Assembly: GCF_003932785.1 (NCBI RefSeq)
Contig: NZ_RQYT01000019.1
Coordinates: 1-48,582, forward strand
DNA: 48,582 nucleotides
Direction: 5' to 3'
From: Arachnia propionica
GTDB taxonomy: Bacteria; Actinomycetota; Actinomycetes; Propionibacteriales; Propionibacteriaceae
Every line of letters begins with the position of its first letter. Position 1 is the stretch's first letter. Position numbers and translations under genes: made by a program. Of the stretch, positions 33,017-42,792 are shown in pieces. Under the pieces are notes generated by a model. That model was not told where the DNA came from, did not search any database, and saw only the letters and a program-made list of their open reading frames with translations.

Positions 33017-34218
33017 ATCGCATCGGATACGTCCTCAAGGTCTACCCCCGCTTCTCCGAGACCTTCATCGTCACCGAGATCCTCGCCCGGGAAGCGCAGG
33101 GGGAGCAGCTGAGCATCTTCGCCCTGCGCCCGACGACCGATGCGCGGTTCCACCCGGAGATCGCCCGGGTGCAGGCCCCGGTCCGGTGGGTCCCGCGCCC
33201 CATGAAGAGCACCGAGTTCTGGGAGGCGATCGCGGGCGCGCTGACCGAGTACCCGCAGTTCCAGCAGCGGTTCGCCGCGATGGTCCCCGACATCGCCGAC
33301 CTGCCGCCCTCCGAGGTGTCCCAGGGCGTCTCCCTCGCCCGGATGGCCCTCGACGAGGGGATCACCCACCTGCACGCCCACTTCGCCTCCATGGCCGGGC
33401 GCATGGCCTGGATCGCCTCCCGGCTCACGGGAATCCCCTACACGGTGACCACCCACGCCAAGGACATCTACCACGAGTCCGTGGACCAGACCTGGCTGCG
33501 TCGGGTGTGCGGCGACGCCCAGCAGGTGATCGCGATCAGCCGCTTCAACGAGCGCTTCCTGGCCGAGGCCCTGAGCGACACCGACGCCTCCATCGTGCTG
33601 CAGTACAACGCCCTCGAGATGCGACGCTTCCCGTACCGCGACCCCGCGCCGCGGGGCGAGGTGCTGCGGGTCTCCGCCGTCGGTCGACTCGTGCCCAAGA
33701 AGGGCTTCGACGTCCTCATCGACGCCGTCTCCCGGCTCGGCAACGTCCCCGTGGACGTCACCATCGCCGGCGACGGGGAGGAACGTGCCGCGCTGGAGAC
33801 CCGGATCCAGCAGGCCGGGCTCGCCGACCGGATCCGACTCGTCGGCCCGAAGACCCAGGGCGAGGTCATCGACCTCGTGCGCGACTCCGACATCTTCGTC
33901 GCACCCTGCGTCCCGGCAGACGACGGCAACATCGACGGTCTTCCCACCGTCGTCCTCGAGGCCATGGCCCTCGGCACCCCGGTGCTCGCGACCTCGGTCA
34001 GCGGTCTTCCCGAGGTCGTCAGGCACATGGAGACCGGGCTGTTGGTGCAGCCCGGGGACGCCGATGCGTTGGCCGAGGCCCTCGCCGACGTCGCTGACAG
34101 CCGCGTGCCCCTGGCCACGCTGACCCGCAATGCCCGCAGCCTCATCGAGGAACAGTTCGACAGTCGTCGGCAGGCCGCACGTCTGTCCGGTCTCCAGAGC
34201 AAGGAGGGGGACCGTTGA
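33013..34218 (+). CDS. Glycosyltransferase family 4 (WcaL-like)
   Basis: The 401-residue product is a retaining GT-B glycosyltransferase. IGYVLKVYPRFSETFIVTEI resembles WcaL/AmsK exopolysaccharide enzymes. The middle VGRLVPKKGFDVLIDA, GDGEERAALE and the E-x7-E motif in PTVVLEAMALGTPVLATSVS are intact. Overlap with the first glycosyltransferase is ATGA (33013-33016). It probably adds a sugar to a lipid-linked or secreted glycan in the cytoplasm. Confidence 0.88.
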   Translation: MNRIGYVLKVYPRFSETFIVTEILAREAQGEQLSIFALRPTTDARFHPEIARVQAPVRWVPRPMKSTEFWEAIAGALTEYPQFQQRFAAMVPDIADLPPSEVSQGVSLARMALDEGITHLHAHFASMAGRMAWIASRLTGIPYTVTTHAKDIYHESVDQTWLRRVCGDAQQVIAISRFNERFLAEALSDTDASIVLQYNALEMRRFPYRDPAPRGEVLRVSAVGRLVPKKGFDVLIDAVSRLGNVPVDVTIAGDGEERAALETRIQQAGLADRIRLVGPKTQGEVIDLVRDSDIFVAPCVPADDGNIDGLPTVVLEAMALGTPVLATSVSGLPEVVRHMETGLLVQPGDADALAEALADVADSRVPLATLTRNARSLIEEQFDSRRQAARLSGLQSKEGDR

Positions 34219-35333
34219 TGCGCGTCGCCTATGTCAGCGTCGATCCCGGGATCCCCGTCTTCGGCACCAAGGGGGCCTCCGTCCACGTCCAGGAGGTCGT
34301 GCGTGAACTCCTCGCGCGAGGATGCACCGTCACCGTTTACACCACCCGGCGCGGCCGGGAGGTCCCGGCCGATCTCGCCGACCTGCAGGTCGTGGAGTTC
34401 CCCCTCGACGCCAAGGAACCCGCAGCCAGGGAACAGGCGCAGATCGAGGCCTCCCGCAGCATCACCGAGCGGATTCGGCAGGATGGCGCCGACCTCGTCT
34501 ACGAGCGGTACTCCCTGTTCAGCTCCGTCATCGCGGATCTGGCCGACATCCCCGGCATCCTGGAGGTCAACGCCCCCCTCATCGAGGAACAGCAGCAGCA
34601 CCGTCACCTCGTCGACGAGGAGGCGGCCGAGCGGGCCCTCACCCGCCAGGCCACCGTGGCCCGGGCCGTCATCTGCGTCTCCGACCCGGTGCGCTCCTGG
34701 GTCCTGGGCCGGGTGCCCGCCGCGAGGGCCCACACCGTTCCCAACGGGGTCAGCCTGAGTCGCATCCGGCCCCAGGCCGAGGCCGACGGGGATCCCGTGG
34801 TCACCTTCGTCGGGACCCTCAAGCCATGGCACGGGGTCGCCGACCTCGTCCGGGCCGCCGCACACGCCAGCCAGACCTGGCAGCTGCGGATCATCGGTGA
34901 CGGTCCGGAGCGAGAGGCCCTGGAGCGTCAGGCAGCAGAACTGGGTGTCAAGGTCGATTTCCGCGGTGCCATCGCACCCAGCGAGATGCCCGACCACTTG
35001 GCTGGCTCCGCCATCGGCGTTGCCCCCTACCCCGATCTCGGCGGCAGCGACTCCCAATACTTCTCGCCCTTGAAGGTCTACGAGTACCTCGCCGCCGGGC
35101 TGCCGGTGGTTGCCTCCTCCGTCGGCCAGCTGCCCGAGATCCTGCACGACTGCGGGGTCCTGGTGCCGCCGTCCGCACCCGCAGCGTTGGCTGCTGCCGT
35201 GGACGAACTGGTCGCCGACCCGGCACGTCGCAGGGAACTGCGTGCCACGGCCCGTCGAGTGGCTGAGGAACGGCACGGCTGGGAGGCCGCGGTGTCCCGA
35301 ATCCTTGACCTCGCGGGGGTGGCCTGTGGCTGA
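34218..35333 (+). CDS. Glycosyltransferase family 4
   Basis: The 371-residue product is a second GT4-type enzyme: VSVDPGIPVFGTKGASVHVQ near the N-terminus, TFVGTLKPWHGVADLV in the middle and KVYEYLAAGLPVVASSVGQL with its E-x7-E-like motif. The start is ATG 34218, overlapping the preceding stop by one base (TGATG), with AGGAGGGGG at 34202-34210. An upstream TTG is less likely. Its stop overlaps the ABC transporter start by 8 bp. Confidence 0.88.
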   Translation: MRVAYVSVDPGIPVFGTKGASVHVQEVVRELLARGCTVTVYTTRRGREVPADLADLQVVEFPLDAKEPAAREQAQIEASRSITERIRQDGADLVYERYSLFSSVIADLADIPGILEVNAPLIEEQQQHRHLVDEEAAERALTRQATVARAVICVSDPVRSWVLGRVPAARAHTVPNGVSLSRIRPQAEADGDPVVTFVGTLKPWHGVADLVRAAAHASQTWQLRIIGDGPEREALERQAAELGVKVDFRGAIAPSEMPDHLAGSAIGVAPYPDLGGSDSQYFSPLKVYEYLAAGLPVVASSVGQLPEILHDCGVLVPPSAPAALAAAVDELVADPARRRELRATARRVAEERHGWEAAVSRILDLAGVACG

Positions 35334-37131
35334 TCCCAAACCCCAGGCATCGGCGATGCGCCGGACACTCCGCCTCGTCGGCCCCGATGTCGCACCGCAC
35401 CGATGGCTCATCGTCTCCGGGACCATCGCTCTACTGCTCGACGTCATCTTCCGCGTGCTCGAACCGTGGCCGATGAAGATCGTCATCGACGCGGTGAGCA
35501 GCTCCCTCGGAGCGGACATCTCCGGAAGGCCGGCCTCCGTCGGCCTGCTCATCACGTGTGGCGTCGCCTTGATCCTCATCGTCGCGCTGCGGGCGGCGAG
35601 CAACTACCTGGCCACCCTGTGTTTCGCGCTCATCGGGGCGCGTGCCGCCACGACGCTGCGGGCTCGCGCATTCCGCCACGTCCAGACCCTCTCCCTGCAA
35701 TTCCACGCCCGCAACCGCAGCGCCGACACCGTGCAGCGCCTCGTCAGCGACGTGGCTCGGATGCAGGAGGTCGCCACCACCGCGGGGCTCCCGCTGCTGG
35801 CCAACGTCGTGACCCTGCTCGTCATGGTCGTCATCATGTTCGTGCTCGACCCGTTGCTGGCCGGGGTGGTCGTGCTCGCCATCGTGGGCTTCGCCCTGAC
35901 CTCGCGCAGGACCTCCGGCAAGATCACCTCGGCGGCCCGCCGCACCCGCAAGGGTGAGGGACAGCTCGCCAACACCGCCCAGGAGTGCCTCACGGCGATG
36001 CCGGTCGTGCAGGCCTACGGTCTGGAGAAGACCGTCGAGGGGTACTTCACCGGGGCGAACACCGTCTCCCTCAAGGAGGGCGTCCAGTCGCGACGGTTCG
36101 CCGCCCGTCTGGAACGCACGACGGATGTCATCGTCGGTGTGGCGACAGCCGTGGTGCTCATCGGCGGTGCCTTCCGGGTCGTCAGCGGCGACATCACCCC
36201 GGGTGATCTCGTCCTGTTCGTCAACTACCTGCGCACCGCCATGAAGCCCCTGCGTGACATGGCCAAGTACACCGGACGCATCGCTCGCGCCACTGCCTCC
36301 GGCGAGCGGGTCGCCGACCTCATTGAACTCGTCCCCGACGTGACGAGTCCCGCCAACCCGACCCCGTTGGGCCTGGTCAAGGGAGCGGTCGACTTTCAGC
36401 AGGTCCGGGCGCGCTACGACGGTCACGAGGTGCTCCACGGAGTCGACCTGTCCATCAGCCCCGGGGAACGGGTTGCGATCATCGGCCCGTCGGGATCCGG
36501 CAAGTCGACGCTGGTCTCGTTGCTGGTGCGTGCCATGGACCCGTCCGGCGGGGTGGTGCGGCTCGACGGCAAGGCGCTCACCGATCTTGATCTCGCCGAA
36601 CTGCGGGCGAACATCTCCCTGCTTCACCAGGAAGCCGTGCTCTTCACCGGCACCATTCGCTCCAACATCGAACTGGGACGCCCCGGTGCCAGCCAGGCTG
36701 AGATCGAGGCGGCGGCAATGGCAGCGAACGCCCACGACTTCATCACCCAGCTGCCCGACGGTTACGACACCGTCGTGGGGGAGCGCGGCGGCACCCTCTC
36801 CGGGGGTCAGCGCCAACGTATCGCCATCGCCCGGGCCCTCATGCGCGGGTCCCGGCTCGTCCTCCTGGACGAGGCCACCACCGGGCTCGACCCGGAGGGT
36901 GCGGCCCTCGTCCTGGACGCCATCGACCGTCTCGCGGCGGGGCGGACCACCCTCGCGATCACGCACGACGCCCAGGTGGTGCTGCGCGCCAGCCGTGTGG
37001 TGTGGATCGAGCGCGGAGTGATCCGCATGGACGGCTCCCCGCAGGACCTGCTCGCCACCAGTCCCGTGTTCCGGTCCTGGATCGAGGCGAGTGGTCGGGA
37101 CGCTGACTCCGTCACGATGGGGGATGCGTGA
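35326..37131 (+). CDS. ABC exporter, fused membrane and ATPase domains
   Basis: The 601-residue half-transporter has six membrane helices (about 25-310) and an ATP-binding domain with Walker A GPSGSGKSTL, Q-loop LLHQEAVLF, signature LSGGQRQRIAIARALM, Walker B LVLLDEAT and the H-loop in AITHDAQ. It probably works as a homodimer exporting a lipid or glycan precursor. The GTG start at 35326 is an inference from overlap with the previous gene. The stop overlaps the next ATG by one base. Confidence 0.9.
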   Translation: MADPKPQASAMRRTLRLVGPDVAPHRWLIVSGTIALLLDVIFRVLEPWPMKIVIDAVSSSLGADISGRPASVGLLITCGVALILIVALRAASNYLATLCFALIGARAATTLRARAFRHVQTLSLQFHARNRSADTVQRLVSDVARMQEVATTAGLPLLANVVTLLVMVVIMFVLDPLLAGVVVLAIVGFALTSRRTSGKITSAARRTRKGEGQLANTAQECLTAMPVVQAYGLEKTVEGYFTGANTVSLKEGVQSRRFAARLERTTDVIVGVATAVVLIGGAFRVVSGDITPGDLVLFVNYLRTAMKPLRDMAKYTGRIARATASGERVADLIELVPDVTSPANPTPLGLVKGAVDFQQVRARYDGHEVLHGVDLSISPGERVAIIGPSGSGKSTLVSLLVRAMDPSGGVVRLDGKALTDLDLAELRANISLLHQEAVLFTGTIRSNIELGRPGASQAEIEAAAMAANAHDFITQLPDGYDTVVGERGGTLSGGQRQRIAIARALMRGSRLVLLDEATTGLDPEGAALVLDAIDRLAAGRTTLAITHDAQVVLRASRVVWIERGVIRMDGSPQDLLATSPVFRSWIEASGRDADSVTMGDA

Positions 37132-38252
37132 TGGACCGACAGCTGAGTGACCTGCTCGAGCGGATCCTCGACCCGTCGTGGCTGAGCGAACACGCGGGAC
37201 GCGACGTCCGGGCGGCACGGGTGCGGATCAAACCGTCGACGTCGCTGGGCATCGCCCTGGCGGACGGTGCCTCGGGACGCAGCATCGGATGGATGCGTGT
37301 GTTGTGGCCCGTCAACCACGGCAAGGCCGAGGCTGCCGTCCGGGATGCGGCTCGGCACGGCCAGACGGTGGAGGTGAGGGATCTCGGGGAGGGGCTGCTC
37401 TCCGTCACCGGGCCGGTGATGGCCGATCCGAAGCTCTGGCGGCACCTGCGGGACGCCACCCGCGCCGGGCTGCTCGGTGGCTGGGCCTCGGAGGACCTGC
37501 TCCGCTACAACCCGCTGCGGCGGGTCGTCATTCGTGACGCGGACCGGGTCGTGCGTGTCGTGGCCGGGGGGTCACGCGACGACCACGAGATCCAGGACCT
37601 CGTGGCGGGGATCGTGCCCTGCCCCGAGCGACTCGATGATGGCTCCGTGCCGGGCTGCTCGGTGCACCACTTTACCGGGGAGGGGGACCTTGAAGGGTTC
37701 CCGAGTGCGATGGGTGCGGAGGCGGCCGGGGAACTCGTCGCCCGTCTCCACGCCGCGCCGCTCCCGAGCGGGCCGATGCGGGGCCTGCTGGACAGGCGGA
37801 ACTCTGATCCGGTCCGGCAGGCCCACCGCCACGCCGCACTGCTCGACCACGTGGCCCCGGAACTGGCCGTCCCGGTTCGGGAGGCCGCGGCACGGCTGAC
37901 CCTCGGCGATCCCACGACACCCGTGCTGTGCCACGGCGACCTCTCCCCGGACCAGGTGCTCACTGTCGCCGACGGGTCGAGGGTCTGGCTCACGGACTTC
38001 GATCGTGCCCAGTCGGGGGCACCGTCGCAGGACCTCGGTTCCTTCATCGCGGAGGCGAGTCCCGAGCTGGCCGAGGCCTTCATGGCCGGGTACGCGGCGG
38101 CCGGCGGCGCAGTCCCGGAGCGGGAGGAACTGGCGCTGCACGTGGCCGCGTCCCGGATGCATCGCCTGATGGACCCGCTGCGAAGGGCCTGCCCCGACTG
38201 GCGGATCCAGGTGGGGGAGCGGCTGGCCCTCCTGGAAGGGACGCTGCCGTGA
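37131..38252 (+). CDS. Aminoglycoside-phosphotransferase-fold protein 1
   Basis: The 373-residue product belongs to the APH/choline-kinase fold. LCHGDLSPDQVL (His 268, Asp 270) is the catalytic loop, with Gln where Asn is usual, and WLTDFDRAQ is the metal-binding DFD motif. The N-terminal 200 residues are variable. It may phosphorylate a sugar, amino sugar or polyol made by the cluster; antibiotic resistance is not implied. The start at ATG 37131 overlaps the transporter stop by one base (TGATG). Confidence 0.8.
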   Translation: MDRQLSDLLERILDPSWLSEHAGRDVRAARVRIKPSTSLGIALADGASGRSIGWMRVLWPVNHGKAEAAVRDAARHGQTVEVRDLGEGLLSVTGPVMADPKLWRHLRDATRAGLLGGWASEDLLRYNPLRRVVIRDADRVVRVVAGGSRDDHEIQDLVAGIVPCPERLDDGSVPGCSVHHFTGEGDLEGFPSAMGAEAAGELVARLHAAPLPSGPMRGLLDRRNSDPVRQAHRHAALLDHVAPELAVPVREAAARLTLGDPTTPVLCHGDLSPDQVLTVADGSRVWLTDFDRAQSGAPSQDLGSFIAEASPELAEAFMAGYAAAGGAVPEREELALHVAASRMHRLMDPLRRACPDWRIQVGERLALLEGTLP

Positions 38253-39265
38253 CGGATCTGCGAGAGCTGTGGGAACGCTCTGGGGTGACCCGGGTGTGGC
38301 CGGGGAAGAAGGGCACCCTCGCCTTCGAGTGGGTGGACGACCAGGGGCGGCTCCGCGCGGGGAGCGCGTCCGCCTCCGGAGTCACGATCCTCGACCATGG
38401 CACGGACCCCGCCCTGCCGGGGCTCTCCCCGGATCGACCCGGCACCATCGTCGTGCACCGTTACGGTCGGCGAGCTGTCGCCGTGACCCGCGACACCGTC
38501 ACGAAGTACACCCGTGCCGGTCAAGCGGCCCCCGTGGTCCATGGTTCCCGCCGTTTCGCGGAGCTGTGCTCCCGTGCAGGGATCGCGACCCCCGAGGTGC
38601 TGAGCCACGATGACGCGAGGATCGAGTTCGCCAAGGCCCCGGGTGCGAGCCTGCACGACCTCGGCGATGCCGGTGTCGAGGGTTGGCGACGCTTCGTCGA
38701 GGCCTGGCCGGCCATGGCCGGTGGGGAGGCGGACCTGCCCACTCACTCGGCCGATGACGAGGCTGCGACCCTCGCGCGGTGGCACGGTCTGGCCCTCGAA
38801 CACGGCGCGATCCCTCGGAATGCGGCCCTCGACCGGGCCGTCGAGGAGGTGTGTGCGGACCTGTCGGGTCATGACGATGGTCCCATCGGTGTCATCCACC
38901 GCGACCTCCACGACAAGCAACTGCTGTGGGACGGCGAGCGCCTGACGCTGCTGGACCTCGACCTGGGCTCCAGGGGCGAGATCGCCCAGGACCTCGGCAA
39001 CGCCCTTGCCCACGCGGAGGTGCGAGGTCGTCAGGGCGTGCTCTCCGTCGAGGGGGTGACTCGGATGGTGGACCTCCTCGCTGGGGCCGTCCCCGCCCTC
39101 GAGGTGAACCCGGCCCGCGTGGTGCTCCACCGCCGGGCAGCCCGTCTGCGCATCGGCTTCGTTCATGCTTTCCGGCCAGCCGATCAGAGCTGGCTCCTAC
39201 CCTGGCTGGAGGAGTGCGCTGCCAGGACTCATCATCACGACACGTTGGAAAGGACCTTGTCATGA
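38249..39265 (+). CDS. Aminoglycoside-phosphotransferase-fold protein 2
   Basis: The 338-residue product is a second APH-fold kinase: VIHRDLHDKQLLW (His 217, Asp 219, Gln in place of Asn) and LLDLDLGSRG give the catalytic and metal motifs. It is divergent from the first one, so not a recent duplicate. The start GTG 38249 overlaps the preceding stop by 4 bp. Both may act in sequence or form a heterodimer; substrates are unknown. Confidence 0.8.
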   Translation: MTDLRELWERSGVTRVWPGKKGTLAFEWVDDQGRLRAGSASASGVTILDHGTDPALPGLSPDRPGTIVVHRYGRRAVAVTRDTVTKYTRAGQAAPVVHGSRRFAELCSRAGIATPEVLSHDDARIEFAKAPGASLHDLGDAGVEGWRRFVEAWPAMAGGEADLPTHSADDEAATLARWHGLALEHGAIPRNAALDRAVEEVCADLSGHDDGPIGVIHRDLHDKQLLWDGERLTLLDLDLGSRGEIAQDLGNALAHAEVRGRQGVLSVEGVTRMVDLLAGAVPALEVNPARVVLHRRAARLRIGFVHAFRPADQSWLLPWLEECAARTHHHDTLERTLS

Positions 39266-40572
39266 GGATCTCAGTCATTGGATGCGGTTACCTCGGTGCG
39301 GTTCACGCCGCCTGCATGGCCAGCCTGGGCCACGACGTCCTCGGAGTGGACGTCGACGAGGGGCGGATCTCCGCGTTGCAGCAGCATCGTCCCCCGTTCT
39401 ACGAGCCGGGGTTCGACAGCCTGCTGACCGAGGCTGCGGCGACGGGACGGCTGCGGTTCACCACCGAGCCCGATCCGGAGGAACTCGCCGCGGTTGATGT
39501 GCACTTCATCGCTGTGGGTACCCCGCAGGGCCCCACGGGTGCCGCCGATCTCAGCTACGTGGAGTCCGCCGTCGCCTCCCTCCTGCCGGTGCTGGAACGG
39601 CGTCCCGGCGCGCTGGTGGTGGGCAAGTCCACCGTGCCCGTCGGTACGGCAGCGGCTCTGGCGGAACGCATCGAAGCCGCGGGTGGGCTCCTGCTGTGGA
39701 ATCCCGAGTTCCTGCGGGAGGGATTCGCGATCGAGGACACACTGCGCCCCGACCGGATCGTCTATGGCGTGAGCCCCGATCCTGACAAGGCGAGGGAGAG
39801 CCAGCGACTCCTCGACGAGGTCTACGCGAGTCTGCTCGCCGATGGAATCCCGCGCCTGGTCACCGACTACGCCACCGCAGAGCTCGTCAAGGTTGCTGCG
39901 AACTCGTTCCTGGCCACCAAGATCAGTTTCATCAACGCCATGGCTGAGGTCTGTGAGGTCACGGGTGGCGACGTGACGGCCCTCGCGGAGGCGATCGGCC
40001 ACGATGTACGGATCGGCAACCGATTCCTGCAGGCCGGGGTCGGATTCGGTGGCGGCTGCCTGCCGAAGGACATCCGCGCCTTCATGGCCCGGGGTGAGGA
40101 ACTCGGCGTCACCGGGTTGGCGTTCCTCAAGGAGGTCGACCGGATCAACCAGGCCCGACGTGACCGGGTCGTGGAGTTGGCCACCCACAGCCTGGGTGAC
40201 GGGATGAGTGGTGCCAACATCGCGGTGCTGGGAGCCGCCTTCAAGCCTCGAAGCGACGACATCAGGGACTCACCTGCCCTGGAGATCGCGGCGCGGTTGC
40301 AGCAGGCAGGGGCCCACGTCACCGTGACTGACCCGAAGGCTCTCGACGCGGTTCGGGCACGGCATCCTGAGCTGCACGCCGTCGATGATGTCAACGAGGC
40401 CCTCCGGGATGCCGACCTGGTGCTCGTGCTCACCGAATGGGCGGAGTTCCGGACCCTGGATCCCTCGCAGCTCAATCAGGTACGACGCAAGGTGGTCATC
40501 GACGGTCGCAACTGTCTCGACCCGGTGCTCTGGCGTGAGGCCGGGTGGGAGTACACGGGTCTCGGGCGCTGA
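39262..40572 (+). CDS. UDP-glucose 6-dehydrogenase
   Basis: The 436-residue enzyme oxidises UDP-glucose to UDP-glucuronate with NAD. The Rossmann motif is ISVIGCGYLGAVHA, the catalytic Cys 266 lies in GFGGGCLPKD, and NPEFLREG and GAAFKPRSDDIRDSP are family motifs. The related enzyme UDP-ManNAc dehydrogenase is a less likely alternative. It supplies a uronic-acid donor for the upstream glycosyltransferases. ATGA overlap joins it to kinase 2, and it is the last gene of the operon. Confidence 0.93.
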   Translation: MRISVIGCGYLGAVHAACMASLGHDVLGVDVDEGRISALQQHRPPFYEPGFDSLLTEAAATGRLRFTTEPDPEELAAVDVHFIAVGTPQGPTGAADLSYVESAVASLLPVLERRPGALVVGKSTVPVGTAAALAERIEAAGGLLLWNPEFLREGFAIEDTLRPDRIVYGVSPDPDKARESQRLLDEVYASLLADGIPRLVTDYATAELVKVAANSFLATKISFINAMAEVCEVTGGDVTALAEAIGHDVRIGNRFLQAGVGFGGGCLPKDIRAFMARGEELGVTGLAFLKEVDRINQARRDRVVELATHSLGDGMSGANIAVLGAAFKPRSDDIRDSPALEIAARLQQAGAHVTVTDPKALDAVRARHPELHAVDDVNEALRDADLVLVLTEWAEFRTLDPSQLNQVRRKVVIDGRNCLDPVLWREAGWEYTGLGR

Positions 40573-40657
40573 GCCTCGATCCACTCCGGAGCGGCCAGGT
40601 GGAGCCATCGACGGGGTCCCGGGGCGGTGGTCGTCGCCGGAAGGGGGCCGATCACGG

Positions 40658-40663
40658 GACAAT
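40658..40663 (+). promoter_or_regulatory. -10 box for a leaderless kinase mRNA
   Basis: GACAAT lies 7 nt before ATG 40671, in the same GGGACAATGG setting as at 5777. This decides the start over ATG 40662. Confidence 0.5.
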
Positions 40664-40670
40664 GGGATCC

Positions 40671-42158
40671 ATGAGACGGGTCGTGGGTTTCCTGATGGGT
40701 GCGATTCGGGTCAGGATCATGCTGGCCGTGGTCCTCGTGTCCGGATGCGCCCTCGCCCTGTCCGGGCTCATCGTCCACTCGCTCCAGCAACGGCACGCGG
40801 AGGACGACGCCACGCGGCAGTTGCAGCGGGTACGGGCACGACTTGAACTGGAGGTGACGCAGGCGGATCCCGGCACCGGAGCGCCGTTCGCCTCGGTCAA
40901 GGACGTGCTGGGCTACCACCTGAGCCGGAGTGTCCTGAGCCCGCCCGCCGGGGAGCTGGCCTTCGTGGGGGATCGCATCAACTGGATCCAGCAAGCCCCG
41001 GTCCGGGTACGACCGGAAGCGGACCCCGAACTCATGGCGGCTGTGCGCCCCCACCTCTCAGGGCGGGAGAGTCTCATCCAGACCATCACCACCAGCCTCA
41101 CCACCTATCGGACGCTGGTGGTCCCGATCCGAGTGGGGGATGAGGTGGGGGCGCTCGTCCATGTCATCGACATGAGGCGTGCAACCGCGGAGTTGAAGAG
41201 CACGATGGAGCAGTACACCGTGGTGGCCGTGGCGACGGTCCTCGCCCTCATCGTGCCAGCGTGGCTCGCCATGGGCAGGTTGCTACGGCCGATCGGGGAA
41301 CTCCGACGGGCCACGGATGCCATCGACGAGCACGACCTGACGACGAGGGTGCCGAGCCGGGGCCGCGACGACCTGTCCGCCCTCGCCCGTGCCGTGAACC
41401 GCATGCTCGATCGGGTCCAGGCCACGGTCGAGGCGCACCGGCGGCTGCTCGACGACGTCAGCCATGAGTTGCGCACCCCCATCACCATCGTGCGGGGGCA
41501 CCTGGAGTTGCTCGACGTCAACGACCCGGAGGACGTCGCGGAGACCCGGGAGGTGTCGATCGACGAGCTGGACCGGATGGGCGTCCTCGTCCAGGACCTG
41601 CTCGTGCTCGCCAAGGCGAACCAGGCTGATTTCATCAATCCCGAGTCGACGGAGCTCGCGGAGTTGACCCTTCAGGTACTGGCCAAGGCCCGTGGCCTCG
41701 GGGAGCGGGGATGGATCCTGGAGGACCTCGCCGAGGGGTCGGCGTGGCTCGACCCGGCGCGCATCACCCAGGCTTGGCTGCAGCTGGCCGCCAACGCGGT
41801 GAAGTACTCCTCGCCGGGCAGCGTCATCGGGATCGGGAGCATGATCTGCAACGGGCAGGTGCTCTTCTACGTCCGCGACGAGGGCATCGGGATGACTCCC
41901 GAGGAGATGGCCACCGTCCATGAGCGCTCGGTCCGTGGCCAGTCGGCTGCCCACTTCGCCAGCGGGCTGGGGCTCGGGCTCAGTATTGTGACGAGTATCG
42001 CCGAGGCACACGGCGGTAGGCTGGAGATCGAGTCCGAGGAGGGACAGGGCTCCCTTTTCACGCTGTGGCTACCCTTGACGCCCCAGGAGGCCTCGCGAGA
42101 GATGACGCGCTGGAAGGGGGAGGACAAGCATGAGCAGCATCCTCATCATCGAGGATGA
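40671..42158 (+). CDS. Sensor histidine kinase with extracellular domain
   Basis: The 495-residue kinase has two membrane helices (about 12-35 and 182-205), a 145-residue extracellular region, a HAMP domain (RLLRPIGELRRATDAIDEHDL), phosphoacceptor His 265 in DVSHELRTP, and an ATPase domain (N-box LAANAVKYSS, DEGIGM, GLGLGLSIV). It pairs with the regulator encoded downstream, overlapping by 29 bp. It resembles MprB/TcrY-type kinases, but the signal is not evident. The 98 bp between it and the UDP-glucose dehydrogenase gene hold its promoter. Confidence 0.9.
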   Translation: MRRVVGFLMGAIRVRIMLAVVLVSGCALALSGLIVHSLQQRHAEDDATRQLQRVRARLELEVTQADPGTGAPFASVKDVLGYHLSRSVLSPPAGELAFVGDRINWIQQAPVRVRPEADPELMAAVRPHLSGRESLIQTITTSLTTYRTLVVPIRVGDEVGALVHVIDMRRATAELKSTMEQYTVVAVATVLALIVPAWLAMGRLLRPIGELRRATDAIDEHDLTTRVPSRGRDDLSALARAVNRMLDRVQATVEAHRRLLDDVSHELRTPITIVRGHLELLDVNDPEDVAETREVSIDELDRMGVLVQDLLVLAKANQADFINPESTELAELTLQVLAKARGLGERGWILEDLAEGSAWLDPARITQAWLQLAANAVKYSSPGSVIGIGSMICNGQVLFYVRDEGIGMTPEEMATVHERSVRGQSAAHFASGLGLGLSIVTSIAEAHGGRLEIESEEGQGSLFTLWLPLTPQEASREMTRWKGEDKHEQHPHHRG

Positions 42159-42792
42159 ACCGAGGATCGCCGGATTCATCGCGAAGGGGCTGAAGTCGGC
42201 GGGCTTCACATCCGAGACAACCGGGACGGGCAGGGCCGGGGTGGAGCTGGCCTCCCAGGGCAGGTTTGCCCTCGTGATCCTCGATGTCGGTCTCCCGGAC
42301 ATGGACGGGTTCCAGGTGCTGGAGGAGATGAGGGGGCGCGGCGTCGACGTCCCGGTCATCGTCCTCACCGCCAGGTCCTCCGTCGCCGACCGGGTCACCG
42401 GGCTCGAGAGCGGGGCCGATGACTACATGGCCAAGCCGTTCGCGTTCGAGGAGTTGCTGGCCCGGGTGCGGTTGAGGCTGCGCCCCGGGGCCGAACGTTC
42501 GCAGGGCCCCAACGAGATCAGCCATCGTGGTCTCACCCTCGACTACCGCAGTCGCCGGGCACGCGTGGACGGTGTCTGGGTGGATCTGTCGGCTCGAGAG
42601 TTCACGATGGCCGAGGTGTTCCTGCGCAACCCGGGACAGGTCCTGAGCCGGGAGCAACTCCTCAGTCTCGTCTGGGGCCTGGACTTCGACCCCGGGACGA
42701 ACGTCGTCGGGGTCTACGTGTCCTACCTTCGCAACAAGCTGGGCAAGGATCGGTTCGAGACCGTCCGGGGCATGGGCTACCGCCTCGTCTGA
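42130..42792 (+). CDS. OmpR-family response regulator
   Basis: The 220-residue product has a receiver domain (SSILIIEDEPRIAG, phosphoacceptor Asp near 52 in VILDVGLPDMDG, Lys in YMAKPFAFEE) and a winged-helix output domain (LSAREFTMAEVFLRNPGQ, VSYLRNKLG, GMGYRLV). It overlaps the kinase gene, so they form one operon. GGGGGAGG precedes ATG 42130. It may regulate surface or glycan genes, which is only a guess from position. Confidence 0.92.
   Translation: MSSILIIEDEPRIAGFIAKGLKSAGFTSETTGTGRAGVELASQGRFALVILDVGLPDMDGFQVLEEMRGRGVDVPVIVLTARSSVADRVTGLESGADDYMAKPFAFEELLARVRLRLRPGAERSQGPNEISHRGLTLDYRSRRARVDGVWVDLSAREFTMAEVFLRNPGQVLSREQLLSLVWGLDFDPGTNVVGVYVSYLRNKLGKDRFETVRGMGYRLV

Noticed and set aside
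37131-39265. Aminoglycoside resistance genes
   Set aside because: They have only the general APH fold and are embedded in a biosynthetic operon; sequence gives no reason to assign antibiotic substrates.
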